DNA of 64,000 nt, taken from contig NW_001799627.1 of the NCBI RefSeq assembly GCF_000165425.1, forward strand, positions 64,701 to 128,700, given 5' to 3'. The DNA is from Paramecium tetraurelia (taxonomy: Eukaryota > Ciliophora > Oligohymenophorea > Peniculida > Parameciidae). Both the position numbers and the translations under genes were made by a program. The notes under the pieces were generated by a model. That model was given only the letters and a program-made list of their open reading frames with translations, made no database searches and was not told where the DNA came from. Of the stretch, positions 1 to 11,153 are shown piece by piece. Within the stretch, counting starts at the first letter, position 1. Each line of letters starts with the position of its first letter.

Positions 1-479
1 CCGAGTTGAAGGAAACCTTCGAGAAGTATGGCCAAATTGAATATGCCGCTGTCTGCATGGAGCCCCGAAGCAAGGGGTAGTAATTTCCCTATCTCTAATT
101 TACCCTAGCCCTGGCAAAGTATCTAGAGGTTTCGGATTCGTTAAATTTGCCAAAAAGGAAAGTGTCCAAATAGCACTAGAGGCAATGCAAGACAAAGAAT
201 TGCATGGATCGAAAATTAAAGTGGAAGTTTCGAAAAGAGCTGAGCCAAGAAGAAAGACCCCAGGTCGTTATGCTGGTTATGCCTATCGTCGCTCTCGATC
301 TAGATCACATAGAAGAAGAAGATCTATATCATCTGACTCTTACTCAAGTAGTCGTAGAAGACACCATAGGCATTAAATTATTATATATTATCAGTCGTCG
401 ACGACACTATAAAAGAAGATCACTTTCAAAATCCCCTTCAAGAAGTCCAAGTTAGAGTCACAGAAGGAGAAGAAGATGA
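1..479 (+). CDS. SR-type RNA-binding protein (RRM + RS tail), 5' end outside window
   Basis: The N-terminal part lies before base 1. What remains is the second half of an RRM, with the RNP1 motif SRGFGFVKF, followed by an Arg/Ser-rich tail (YRRSRSRSHRRRRS and later KRRSLSKSPSRSPS). This order is typical of SR or Tra2-like splicing regulators, which bind exonic RNA in the nucleus. Two introns are inferred: 77-108 (32 nt, GTAGTA...CCTAG), which joins the RRM halves, and 348-369 (22 nt, GTAGTC...CATAG), which brings the second RS block into frame. The stop is TGA at 477-479; an in-frame TAG inside the RS tail reads as Gln. The RRM call is firm. The second intron is less certain. Confidence 0.8.
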
Positions 480-1659
480 ACAATTAGATAATATTTCAAA
501 TTATCACAAAATAATTTTATCTTTTATATTTGTACTCTTCTTCCGATATTTTATATATTTAGATGAGTTTATCAGTTCTATACTATCATTTTTGAACAAT
601 CCTTAATTAGAAATATAAAAAGAAACTTTTCACTTTTCTTTTAATAATTAGACATTTTATAATTATTTTCCTATATAATCAAAATTCACTATAAACAAAA
701 AAATTCAAATTAAATATTTAAAAATTTATTAATAATCTGTAATATGAAATCATTTAACATTATTCATAAACAAATACCCTTTATTCTTCATTTTTTATTA
801 AAATTCTTGGATGTAAAACTTAGATGACAACAGAAAAGAAGCAATTCATGCATATTTTAGAATTTCGATAATATCTATGAGATCAAATTTAGAAACACGT
901 TTGTTATGTAATTTTCATTGAGGATGGCCTTGATGAGTAGTGTATCATGTTAACATTCGCTTTTAATTCTAATATCAACACAATAAATAGTTTTTGTTTT
1001 AACAAAATATTAATAGTCTAAATTACCATATAAAATGAAATATAAAAATTATAATAAAAATTTTGAAAATATCTTGTTTATTTCTTGCTTGTTTTTGATT
1101 ATTTATAAAAAAAACTGGGTGGCTAGTTATGGTTGCATCTTGTAGAGCAGAGATTCAGTGATATTATAAAAAAAGTAGTCTTTTCAAAGGGATGGAGAGG
1201 GAAGGGTTTCGATCAACATACGACAACTAGTTTGGAGTTGCATATAGATTGTAAATATTGTCTTTTGAAGGTTTGGAAGTGGATTAAGGGGGGACTTGAA
1301 AAAAGGGAATAAATTTAAATATTATAAAATTTTTATAAAAAATAGTTAAATTTTATAACAAATTAGAGTAAAAGTGCATCATTTTTTAATGACACACTAT
1401 TTGTTTGTATTATGATATTTGAGTTTATGAGGTTTTATAATAATTAGCAATAAGATATATTTTTTTCAAATAAAACATTATAAAAAAAATGGAGTAACAA
1501 GATGCATCATCAATTGCATAAAATAACTTGACTGGACTGGCAACAGTGCATGGAGCAAACGAACAAAACAAACTACTTCATAAATTGAGTGATTAAAGCA
1601 GTCCAATGAAAACAGACCTCTAAATAAATGTCAATAAAGATATTTATTCAGAGGAGGAA
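480..1659. other. Long intergenic region with a GC-richer island at about 1107-1310
   Basis: I find no convincing protein gene over these 1.2 kb; candidate frames are short or broken by TGA. Most of it is extremely AT-rich. About 1107-1310 stands out by composition (many G runs, for example around 1190-1215 and 1280-1295) and contains small self-complementary pieces such as CAACT...AGTTG near 1223-1240. It could be a non-coding RNA gene or decayed coding sequence. I do not recognise a known RNA family in it. Confidence 0.35.
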
Positions 1660-3132
1660 ATGAGGAACTTTACAAAAAGAGGAATAATTTCATTGATAGG
1701 AGGTGTAATTCTACACATAGAATTGGGAACATTTTATGTTTGGGGATCAATTAGTAATAAATTAAAAATAATTATTTTTAGGTCCATATGTTTGCGCTTG
1801 GATGAGAGAGAAAGACAAGGATGTCACACTAAATTTCATGGCAATCATATTTCCAATCCTAGGAATCATTACTATGTCAGTCCTTTCATTTGGTATAAAG
1901 ATTGCTGAAAAAATTGGATTTAAAGTTACAATAGGGATAGGATCATTCACTATTGCATTGGCTTTCTTGATTATATCATTTATCTAACACATAGGAGGAT
2001 TTATAGCGGTGTATTGTATAATGGTTGGCATTTCTGGAGGGTTATTATACATGCTACCAATAATTTGTGGATGGAGATACTTCCCTAACCGAAGAGGTTT
2101 AGTATCAGGAATGACAATCGGGGGTTATGGATTTGGATCATTCATCTTCAATTTCGTATGCAAAGCAGTAGCAAATCCCAACAATCTGAAGCCATCAGTA
2201 ATAGAAGTGGAGGATGGCAAAGATGTGAAATACTTCGACAGTGAAGTAGGAGACAAAGTTCCATTGATGTTGCAAGTCCTTGCTGCAAGCTATTTTGGAT
2301 TGGGAATTATCGCAACAATAATGGTTAGATACCCAGCTGAAATCGATCCAGATAAAATGTTGGCTACCTTAGAGGCTGAAGAAAAGAAGAAAAGAAAAGA
2401 AGGAGCTCCTGCCCCTCCTCCTCCAGTTTTACCAGCTCATAAAGAATGTGTTGAAATGTAAGACTTCATATTTATTTCTTTAGTAAACGAGGAATGAAAC
2501 ATCCATCCTTTGTGCTTCTCCAATTAATTGTATTGATGTCCTGTACTTTTGGTATGTTGATATCTAATTGCTATAAATACTACGGATTAGAGTTGGGAAT
2601 TGATGATGCTACACTAACAGCCACTGGTTCAGTCGCAGGAGTAATGAATGGATCGTCAAGATTCTTCTGGGCCACTCTAACAGATAAGACTTCATACAAA
2701 TTCACCTTTACAATCATATCAATTCTCAATCTCATCACAACTGCCATATTGCCATACAATAAAGATGGAATTGGCTATCTCTTACTGATTGCTGTAGTCT
2801 ATCTTGCAGAAGGTGGACTATTGGCTACTTATCCAGTTATTTGTGCTAAAATCTATGGAAAGAAAATTGGAGGTCTCATGTATGGATTCATGTTCTTCTT
2901 TGTTGGAGTAGCTAATATGATTGGATACATACTATATGCTTTTGCAAGAAAGAAAATCAAATGGGAAGGAGTGTTTTGGATTTGTTTTGCATTGAATGTC
3001 ATCGGAATCATTTTGGGTTTGGTTCTTAAGGAAGTGGGCTATGATTGGAGAGATTAGGCAGTGATCGATGCAGAGAAGGAAAAGGAGAAGGAATTACAAA
3101 ACAAAGGACAATTGGCTGCATTTTAAAATTGA
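1660..3132 (+). CDS. Major facilitator superfamily transporter (oxalate/formate-antiporter-like)
   Basis: Spliced product is about 472 residues with roughly 12 hydrophobic helices arranged in two halves around a charged loop (KKKRKEGAPAPPPP, then VEIKRGMKHP). The start MRNFTKRGIISLIGGVILH followed by GTFYVWG resembles the OFA/monocarboxylate branch of MFS, as do GWRYFPNRRGLVSG and GGYGFGSFIF after helix 4. Introns at 1754-1781 (28 nt) and 2458-2483 (26 nt) are both GTAA...TAG and restore frame. Two codons before the end, TAA is read as Gln; stop TGA is 3130-3132. It probably moves a small organic anion across a membrane; the substrate cannot be read from sequence. MFS assignment is confident, subfamily less so. 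Confidence 0.85.
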
Positions 3133-3248
3133 ATTAGTATTATTTTTGGTTTCTTTTTATTTAAGACTACTTATGTCTAAATGTTTGTTGTTCAAACTAA
3201 ATTACATATTAAATAATTATTTTCAATCCTATATAAAAAAAATCGCAA

Positions 3249-4981
3249 ATGGATAAAAATGGAGAATCAATCTTCACTTCAGAGTTCTGGAGAGAGATAA
3301 ATGAACAATATTTCATCGTCTAATCTCCAGTTTAAATAGCAGATATTGATATTCTAAAAAGCAAATGTATTGTTATTCTCAATCAAAGTAGCTTGGAATT
3401 GCAAAAAATCAAAATGTCTAAAACTTCTAAATAAGCTTATTAGGTAGAACAATCGAACAAAGCTATTCCAAGCAAACCTGAATAATGTAAAAACAAGAGT
3501 GCAATTGCTCTTCCTGCAGAGACAATCAACATAGGAACCCATTTAAAATTTAATGGATGAAATGATAGACTAGGTTTGTTTCTCTCATTTGACAGCTGGA
3601 TTATAGCAAGCCGAAGAATTAATAAAAAATATATCTCAATCATCAGAATCATAGCAATTGTAAATTTACAATAAAGAAGCATATGTATTATCAAATTTGA
3701 TGCATCAAATTGATTGGCCAGATGAGTTAAGTATTTCAATAGAGCAACATCAGCAATAACTCAATGAACTAACCAGCAATAACAAAGATGCATTGCAGAG
3801 GTATTCAAAAATACAATCTATTTTAGTTTGGAATAACACACTCATTAGATAAACTTAACTGTATTATATACCTACAACAGTCAACAAGTTGGGGAATAAA
3901 GATTGAAATTGACAAGATAAAGAATGCCAAATTATCAACATGAATTGACTTTGTTAAAATAAGAAATCATATCATTGCAGGATTATTAATTGGCTGAAAG
4001 TGTTGGCAAGGCGACCTTCAATGAATATAGTAATTATCAAATTAACCTTCTCAGATAATACCATTACTGTAATCTTTGATAAATATTTGACGTCGATTCC
4101 AATTACTTTAAGCTTAGAGGATTTTGGTAATCTCCAGAAATTACGAGAGCAACCATACGATTTGTCAACTTAGCAGTGCGGACTCAGGTCAGATGTATAT
4201 CAAAGAGTATGATTGTAGGATGTATTTGAAATGTAAATGTGCCATTATTGTAAAGAGATGGTCGAAATCAAAAATCTCAAATAGTGCCAATACAATCATT
4301 TTTCAATGGGACTCCATGAATACAATGAAGATTTTTTGGTTTGCTAAAGATATTAAATAAATAGCAAATAAACGCAATAATATTTTCTAGATCTGTATTC
4401 TGAAAATTACGTCATTGAAGGTAATAGCATCATAAACTATCCTAGATAAACAAATTATGTGTCAAAGATACTTTTGCTTAAAATGTTTAAAGTATGATTT
4501 TGATTCTTATGAAATTACATCCCATCTATGGATTTGTCCCCTATGCAAAGTATTATTTCATCTATGGATTTAGGGTTTATGCACTTGCATACGATGTGAA
4601 AGAAATGACATGATTTATAAGTTGAAAAGACAATTCTTAGAGTTGAATGGAGATTTGGAAGAGATTTACAAATCGTCATACTTTGAGAGTTTGGTCAAAG
4701 AGAAAAGAAAATAATTGTCAGAAATACCTTTGGAGTTCTTAAAAGTTCATAGGAACGAATAAGAAGAAACACTATCTTAAAAGAGTAATAAAAGATAATT
4801 TCAAGTAAATTCAATAAGAAGGAAGATTAAAAAAGAGGATTCACATCTAGTTAATAAATGTCATAAACTATATTAAGTAGAAAGCTCATCCTCTTCACTG
4901 AAAATAAAGAGATCAAAAGAAACAACATACAATACAATTAGTAGTATAGATTCAATTCATTCACAATTGTATATTTAATGA
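3249..4981 (+). CDS. Cysteine-rich zinc-finger protein with CDCA7-type zf-4CXXC_R1 domain
   Basis: The C-terminal third carries CHYCKEM, then FCLKCLKYDF, then WICPLCK and GLCTCIRCER. This matches the spacing of the zf-4CXXC_R1 domain of CDCA7 and some JmjC proteins (CHQC ... FC..CL..RYGE ... W.CP.C.G.CNC..C). The middle is helical and Gln-rich. A segment FDKYLTSIPITLSLEDFG could be a degenerate DDT-like helix set; that is inference. Six introns are inferred: 3367-3391, 3861-3880, 4030-4054, 4195-4218, 4421-4445 and 4550-4573. Each restores frame, and without them TGA codons interrupt. Stop TGA 4979-4981. In animals CDCA7 proteins partner the HELLS remodeller on hemimethylated DNA; the role here is unknown. 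The 5' exon structure is the weakest part. Confidence 0.65.
4550..4573 (+). other. 24-nt stopless intron inside a local tandem duplication
   Basis: The intron GTATTATTTCATCTATGGATTTAG separates the codons for WICPLCK and GLCTC in the zinc finger. It is a multiple of three and contains no in-frame TGA, so unspliced mRNA would still be translated. Its 3' half repeats upstream exon sequence: bases 4523-4535 and 4559-4571 are identical, and 4542-4547 equals 4578-4583 at the same 36-nt offset. The splice is supported because the joined product matches the CP.C.G.C.C spacing of the zf-4CXXC family. Confidence 0.7.
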
Positions 4982-5705
4982 TTTGTTAATTTATTTGTAA
5001 TTACTTTTGATATACAATTTAAATTTCTATTAAATATTTCTTATATTAGTTATTATAAATTGCAAATCAAATTTATCACTATTTCAGAAATTATCCAATC
5101 TTAAAAAAAGTGTAAGAAAGTGTAATAGTGATATTAGAAAACCTGTTTACTGAAGACAAAAATTGTATAGGGTATTCAATAGGGGAATAAAATTTAGATA
5201 ATAATAATATAAATTATAATTACAAAAACTGAATAAATCATTTATTGACAATTTAGTCCCTTAGTTTAAGATGTAAAATTATAAATAAAGATATATAATT
5301 AAAACGAAGGCTATTTTCGAAGTGCCAAATCACACTATTACTCATATCTTAGTTCAAAATGATATAAGAATTAAAATGCAGTAATTTCCTCTTTAATTCT
5401 AGGCTTATTGTGGTTAAAAGCCAACCTTGACTTATAATATAAAGAAACTATTTATTACTGTTACTTGAATAAGAATGAAACACCTAATCCATAGTTAAAT
5501 GTGCATTTTCTGCAGTCCTTTGAATCTAAGAGTTTTAATTTGAAGATTAATTATTGATTGCATTTGATCAATTAATGGTTATTTATAATGATTGTTCAAC
5601 CTTTCAGTAAAGAATCAAGCAAATTATATAAAAATAATTCAATATAATATATCCATCTATTTAATTTATTTTATCAAGTAAAATTTGTATATAATATTAA
5701 TAAGT
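4982..5705. other. AT-rich intergenic region, nothing recognised
   Basis: About 720 nt without a convincing reading frame on either strand. The sequence is mostly A/T runs with scattered short motifs. No hairpin, repeat or RNA signature stood out. Confidence 0.5.
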
Positions 5706-5882
5706 ATGGATAAAAAAACGAAATCGTATAGATAAACTAAAGGGAAAGAAGTTTTAGTTACTAAAATTAGTGAAATGAGACGAAGAATACTAATTGATCC
5801 AAAGAATAGCCCATATAAAATCATCTATCATAGACTAATAACCCGCTTAATACAGCTTATGGTTTATATGTATGAGAACTGA
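5706..5882 (+). CDS. Possible small basic protein (58 aa)
   Basis: An intronless frame starting MDKKTKSYRQTKGKEVLV and ending in MYEN before TGA at 5880-5882, if TAA is read as Gln. It is rich in Lys/Arg and contains SEMRRRILIDP. I do not recognise it. The codon use looks coding, but the frame is short and sits in an intergenic stretch, so it may be chance. Confidence 0.3.
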
Positions 5883-5976
5883 GATTAAAGCTCAGTTATT
5901 TCAAAATATCTTTATTAATAATAAATATAGTCTTTGTTATGATTTATATAACTTATAAGAAAAATGTTATTATGTA

Positions 5977-6628
5977 TCAGTCAATTAATGATTTTATTTA
6001 ATGTGTTATTTTCTCTATTTCTGAGTCCAATCGTTCAATTTAATTAAGCAATCTGTAATCATAATCTTTCTCTTTTCCTTTTATCTTCTTTTACATTTTG
6101 CATAAATTCTTTTATTTCTCTCTTATTTTCTTCTCTATCTCTTTTACTCTCTCTGCATTTTTTTACTATCTTTTTTAAATGAAATTTGAATTAATTTCAT
6201 AATCGTTCTCTTAATCGTATTCAAATGATTAATTTTACGAACTAGTATGAGATTGTTCTTTAACTAATTTGTTTATGAGTTAATTTTAACGTCTGATCTA
6301 ATATAATAAATCAAAGGAATACTTCTTATATTTGTTATTTGTAATCATTAACTAAATTTATGTTATCCTTTAACTAAGTCATTAAGAGATGATGATCTTG
6401 ATCATCCAATGAGACCGATTGAGACATCTCTTGATATCCACCAATTTCAATCTCATTATTTCTGATCATAACCAATTACTCTAATTCTGCTATCATTCCC
6501 AAAGATTCTTAATATGCTTTTTATTTTGACAGAGTTATTTCATAATTGTATTCCAATTCCAACTCTAATCGTTTCAAGGCTTTTTATAGGCTTCCGAATA
6601 TTTTTTCTGCTTAATCTTGAAAAGTCAT
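5977..6628 (-). CDS. Coiled-coil protein, 208 aa
   Basis: Starts MTFQDQAEKIFGSLQKAL and is almost entirely heptad-like helix rich in Glu, Lys, Gln and Leu (for example RVKEIEKKIREKQKNL and LNQIERLDSEIEKITHQI). One intron, 6298-6322 (25 nt, GTATTC...TTAG on the minus strand), removes a TGA. Stop TGA is at 5977-5979. No family is recognised; a cytoskeletal or ciliary structural role is plausible for such proteins but is inference. It lies about 95 nt downstream of the next minus-strand gene. Confidence 0.6.
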
Positions 6629-6723
6629 AGCTGTTAAAATGAGAAAAATTAAAATTATTTAAATTTCCTTTTTTTGTTGCTTTTATTTTAATATATAAAT
6701 ATTAATTAAGTGATATCTTCTCC

Positions 6724-7339
6724 TCAGTATTGAATTGTGTTCAAACCTGCCTGTATCATACTTTTTTTCCTCTCGTTCTGTTTTGAATAGGAACCCTGAC
6801 TCAGTATTTAAGATTTTATGAGAGGATTGACTTTTTATTGATCAACCGATTGAGATTTTGAGCAATAATATCTTTGTTATATCTATTGCAGTGGTTCTTT
6901 GTTTTAGAAATGATATTCAGTATTTTCCATTTTATATTGACCTAATTATCATATTAATTATCTTACATAGCGCCTCTTTTGGGATGATGATCAATTAGTA
7001 ATCATTTAGATTAAAATTTGTTGATCCTGTCTTTGATAAGGTCTGCATTTAGTTGTTATTAAGATCTATTTATGATTTTGACATATTGAGATTAGAGTTT
7101 GGAGTTGGAGGAGATGCTAAAGAAGACTTTCTATGGTGAAATGAGCTGATATTTGTTATTATCTTTGGATCCTTGCTCTTTGGTGTAAAATCATTAGAAT
7201 AGGGGGACTGTTTCTCAGTATCAGAAATTGTATGACTTGCAGTTGTAGCTAGCAATTAGCTACAACTCTAAAAGGCATGTAGCTTTTCGATAGGATTGCC
7301 ACTTGATTTAATAATTCCACTTATCCCTTCTTTATTCAT
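6724..7339 (-). CDS. Low-complexity hypothetical protein
   Basis: Begins MNKEGISGIIKSSGNPIEKL and is rich in Ser, Asn, Gln and Lys, for example HHRKSSLASPPTPNSN, which looks disordered and possibly phosphorylated. One intron at 6942-6966 (25 nt, GTAAGA...ATTAG on the minus strand) joins the two exons. Stop TGA is at 6724-6726. I do not recognise a domain. It is transcribed away from the plus-strand gene that starts near 7746. Confidence 0.55.
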
Positions 7340-7745
7340 AGTTTATGTCCTGCCCTTGAATCGAGTTAAAAAATCCATTGATTATTTAATTATGAATGAG
7401 TAAAAGAGATAAATCAAATATTTATAGCCATCAAAATTATTTTATCTCAAAGATATAATTTCAAGACTATTTCATCATGTTTTACATATAAAATTAAGCA
7501 TTACTTTTTAATATATTATTATGTAATTTATAAAAAATTTAGTTAATAAGTCTGCGGATTAATTAATCTCTATTGAAGGAAAAGTAATTGGTCTAGAACA
7601 TTAGAAATGGAACTAAATTAATTTAATCATAATAACAATATCCATCGAGAAAGAGTAATTTAAGGTATATGGTTTCATCTCAATATAAAAATTGGATTTG
7701 TAGATTGGGTTTAAGTATGAATTCACAAAAGTACAAGTAGGCACT
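7340..7745. other. Divergent intergenic region
   Basis: Lies between a minus-strand start at 7339 and a plus-strand start at 7746, so it probably holds both promoters. A frame from ATG 7606 is open for a while, but I could not splice it cleanly to the downstream gene. It may be an unrecognised first exon. Confidence 0.4.
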
Positions 7746-9126
7746 ATGAACAACCAATTTTGCGGCTTACTTTCTACTCAATCTAGGATCTATTGTGATA
7801 GACAGGATATCTTGGAGATGGAAAAGTACAAGTCTGAAATATTTGATAAACATCCGAAGTAGTCAATAGAAATTGAGAAATCTGATAAATATATCACTAA
7901 TCCTTATGTGATCAATTTGAATGATTATTTGTCATAAGAGGAATTTCAACTTGAGGGGACAATGCTATATAAAATCAAATAAAAATTACATAATTTAAAA
8001 ATATCCACTTTGGTAGGTTATATTTACAAGGTGAATACAGATCAAAAGAGAATATTAAATTTAGGTATTGTAGATGATGTGACTCACTCTCCATGTGAGA
8101 TTGATCTGCAATATAATGATTAATCATAATTAGCTAATTATAAATTGGGCTAGAAAATTAGCTTTACAAATTTATAAAAGCAGAGTAGAGTAATCTAAAA
8201 TTAGTTTAAGGGATTCATAGAGGATTAGTAGGTAGTGTAATTTGATATAATAACTATGGAGAACTAATAAATTAATCTATTATCATTGCTAAGGAAATTA
8301 AAAACATTCAGTATTTTACCATATTCTCAATTGAGTGACATAAAACCTTATACAATAGATAGAAAACTAAGAAAATTTAAGGTAGACACAGTCAAAATCT
8401 ATTCAGTACTTTTCTAATATACATGTTCTATTTGCAAAGGGAGTGTGAAATCGTAGCAAAACCAAGTATATTAATGTGAAAGTTGTTTATCCTTTGTGGA
8501 TCTCAAAGATTGCGCTTGGGAAATTCTGGCTTTGGTATAAATAAGAGTGGGTACTCAGATGGCCTTATTAAAATTGAGAGATCGTCTGGTTTTTGAATTT
8601 TTCGAAATATCTCCATTTTATGAATAGTTTTTATAGAATTACAGTCTCACAACAGGTACTTCTTTGTGATAGTTAGAAAATAATGCTTTGAAATAGGAAC
8701 AAACAGAAGATGATGAGAAGTTAAGATATCTATTTGATGCTTTTTATAAGTCATTTGCCTGTAAGGAGATTTTGGGATAGGCATATTGCGATTTTATAAA
8801 GACAGCCAAGACGAAGTATGAATGGCCATTTATTTATTCTTAGGGAGAAGTGGAAATAGATAAATAAATTAAAAAAGCAATAATTGTAAACCATGAATTT
8901 TGACTTTGAATACAAATTTGTGGATTACTAGGCCTGGATTGAGAAGAATGAATATGAAAAGCTGATAATTTTTCCTAATGGTGCGTATGAATAAGTTTTG
9001 AAAAACAACAACTCAGAAAAATGGTATGAGAACAGGGTGCTGGAGCCTTTGATATGTTTAGAGTGTTATGGAGTTTAAAATGTCAGTATCAACTATTATA
9101 AATACATAGCATCTGCTATATAATGA
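7746..9126 (+). CDS. OB-fold/zinc-ribbon protein resembling the RPA large subunit
   Basis: The central part reads VDTVKIYSVLFQYTCSICKG, then QVYQCESC: a CxxC-x13-CxxC zinc ribbon. It is followed by WEILALVQIRVGTQMALLKL and LVFEFFEISPFY, which looks like the strands of an OB fold, as in the C-terminal domain of replication protein A 70. Upstream, GYIYKVNTDQKRILNLGIVDD is also OB-like. Introns 8656-8676 (21 nt, containing an in-frame TGA) and 8816-8843 (28 nt) keep the frame open to TGA 9124-9126. A single-stranded DNA-binding role is inferred from fold resemblance only. It could instead be a telomere or meiotic OB protein. Confidence 0.55.
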
Positions 9127-9161
9127 TTTTAATCGATTTAATTTATTTAGTATTTTTCGTT

Positions 9162-9903
9162 ATGAATTAATGTTTGAATAATAAGAGCAAGGCCATTATA
9201 ATCAAATAACCTGATCCCACCTTCATGAGAGCTTTAAATTTAGGCAAGCACACCAAATCAAATAACTAAATACCAAAAGAGCAGTAATAAATAGCTACTC
9301 AAAGAACTTAAAGAACCATCATACCTTCAATGTATGGGAGAATGTTAATATTTAAATAGAAAATCAATCTCAAATAAAAACAGCTAAGAAAAGATTAGAG
9401 TTTACGATGTGTTCAAATAGATTCCAAGGAATAAGAGCCAATCTTATCATAATCACATTAATAAAATGGATGAGTCAAGAGAAATACTAAGTAAACTTAA
9501 TTAGCAGAAATAAATCAATGTTGGTAAATATTTTAAGTTTAAATGAAGTAAAGATTGTTAAAAAACATCTAGATTTATAGAACCAGTCTTAACAACTCAT
9601 AGAGTTGATCTCCCTCCTTCAAACAAAAAAAGATCATATAGCAATGCTTAGACTATAGATAAGTTATTTAAGATGAATGACAATTCAATATCCTATATTA
9701 AACCACCTCTAGAAACTCAAAGGAAAATCTCTAAAATTAAGACTAATTTAAAATTATAAAGAGATGATAATATATTAGATTTGTTACTATTAAACACTTG
9801 TGAATTAAAAAAAAAATTGTCCAATAAATCTAGTAACAACAACAGTTTTATTTGTGTAAGACCTGGGAAGCTGCCAAAAGACTTCTTTATTTATAATTAA
9901 TGA
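9162..9903 (+). CDS. Hypothetical basic, disordered protein
   Basis: Starts MNQCLNNKSKAIIIKQPDP, only 35 nt after the previous stop. It is rich in Lys, Asn, Ser and Gln and has no recognised domain. Introns 9332-9359 (28 nt, GTATGG...AATAG) and 9524-9553 (30 nt, GTAAAT...AAAG) are needed to bypass TGA codons. The C-terminal part includes THRVDLPPSNKKRSYSN and ends PGKLPKDFFIYNQ before TGA 9901-9903. The second intron has a less typical 3' end, so that junction is tentative. Confidence 0.5.
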
Positions 9904-9954
9904 TATATAATTAATAATAATATACGAAATTATAAAGAATGTAATTAGTTTAAA

Positions 9955-11153
9955 ATGTTAAATAATGAATTAAATTTGTTGGTTAAGAAAGCATACAGGC
10001 ACAATTTATTAAGTACTTTATTTATATCGATTCAGATCCTTTGATATCTCAATTCAGGAAATAAATGACAATCAATTCCAGATACTCATCTCGTAAAAAA
10101 AACAAGAAGGAAACGATCAGATAGGCATCAACTATAAATCCAATCTAATAAATGAACAGCATTGATTAATTAACAGGGAGGAGTAGTTCAAAATTAACAA
10201 GCTCTATGTTAATTGTTAAATAGGAAAGAAGAAATACAGCATCGCCAACGAAAATTATGCGTATTCTATCCCTTTGTTAGGATGAAAACATGTAATAATT
10301 GGCTGATGTTTTGGGAGAAATCAGTAGAATAGAATTAGAAACTGATCTCAAATAAAAGAGTTAAACCTTGTTATTGAGAAATATCAGAATTAATAAACAA
10401 CAATTCATCAAGTTTTTAGAAAGAACCTATCCGATAATCATTTGCCAATAAATTGCTAAGGCATTTAAAGTTCCTCAAGTCATGAGTGTTCAAGAATATA
10501 AATAGATGATCGAAAAATTGGAAAATTTAGATCTGAAATCTTAGATTCGACTATGCTTTCTCATTTACGATTATAACAATTAGGGATACATTACTACTCA
10601 TGATTTAGTTGAAATACTTAAATATAACAATAATTAAGCAGTCGAAAAGGATTTACTACATATGATCAAATCAACGAAAACTTAAATATCAAACTAAATC
10701 AATAATGACATTTAGTAAAACCATCCCCTAGTTCTCCCAACAAGTTTACTTAGAGTCAAATTAGATAGAAGTGTCATTATAAATTAGAGAAGACAGTCAA
10801 TAATATCATATGATGGAAGAGGTCGTTGTATTAGTAGAATTAGCCAAAAGAACTCTCCTGATTTAAGTGTAGAACTTGATTAAGATAATATTTAATAAAC
10901 TAAGAATACAACAGCAATGAAAAAAGTGTTATTAATAACATAAATTCATAAAATGGAATCAAATACTAATTCTACAAATAATTTAATTCAAGGATTAAAA
11001 AATTATAAAGCGGAGGACTAAAAAAAAAAGAATAAAACTGTTAAGGATGAAAATAAAATTAGTACAGACTTGAGTGGATTTATTAATATATGGTTTCCAA
11101 ATAAGCCAAATATATTTTATGATATTATAAGAACTTTAACTGAAAAGAGTTGA
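9955..11153 (+). CDS. EF-hand protein
   Basis: The clearest element is LCFLIYDYNNQGYITTHDLVEIL. Its loop DYNNQGYITTHD keeps D1, N3, Q5, G6, I8 and an acidic D12, a usable calcium loop. An upstream degenerate pair (MIEKLENLDLKSQIR) precedes it, and the rest is Lys/Ser/Gln-rich. One intron, 10013-10035 (23 nt, GTACTT...TTCAG), follows the first 20 residues. The stop TGA at 11151-11153 is convergent with the histone deacetylase. This is a calcium-responsive protein of unknown partner. Confidence 0.7.

Noticed and set aside
1107-1310. Possible U-snRNA, SRP RNA or tRNA in the GC-richer island
   Set aside because: None of the conserved boxes (U6 ACAGAGA, U1 ACTTACCT, T-loop GGTTCGA) is present in a proper context.
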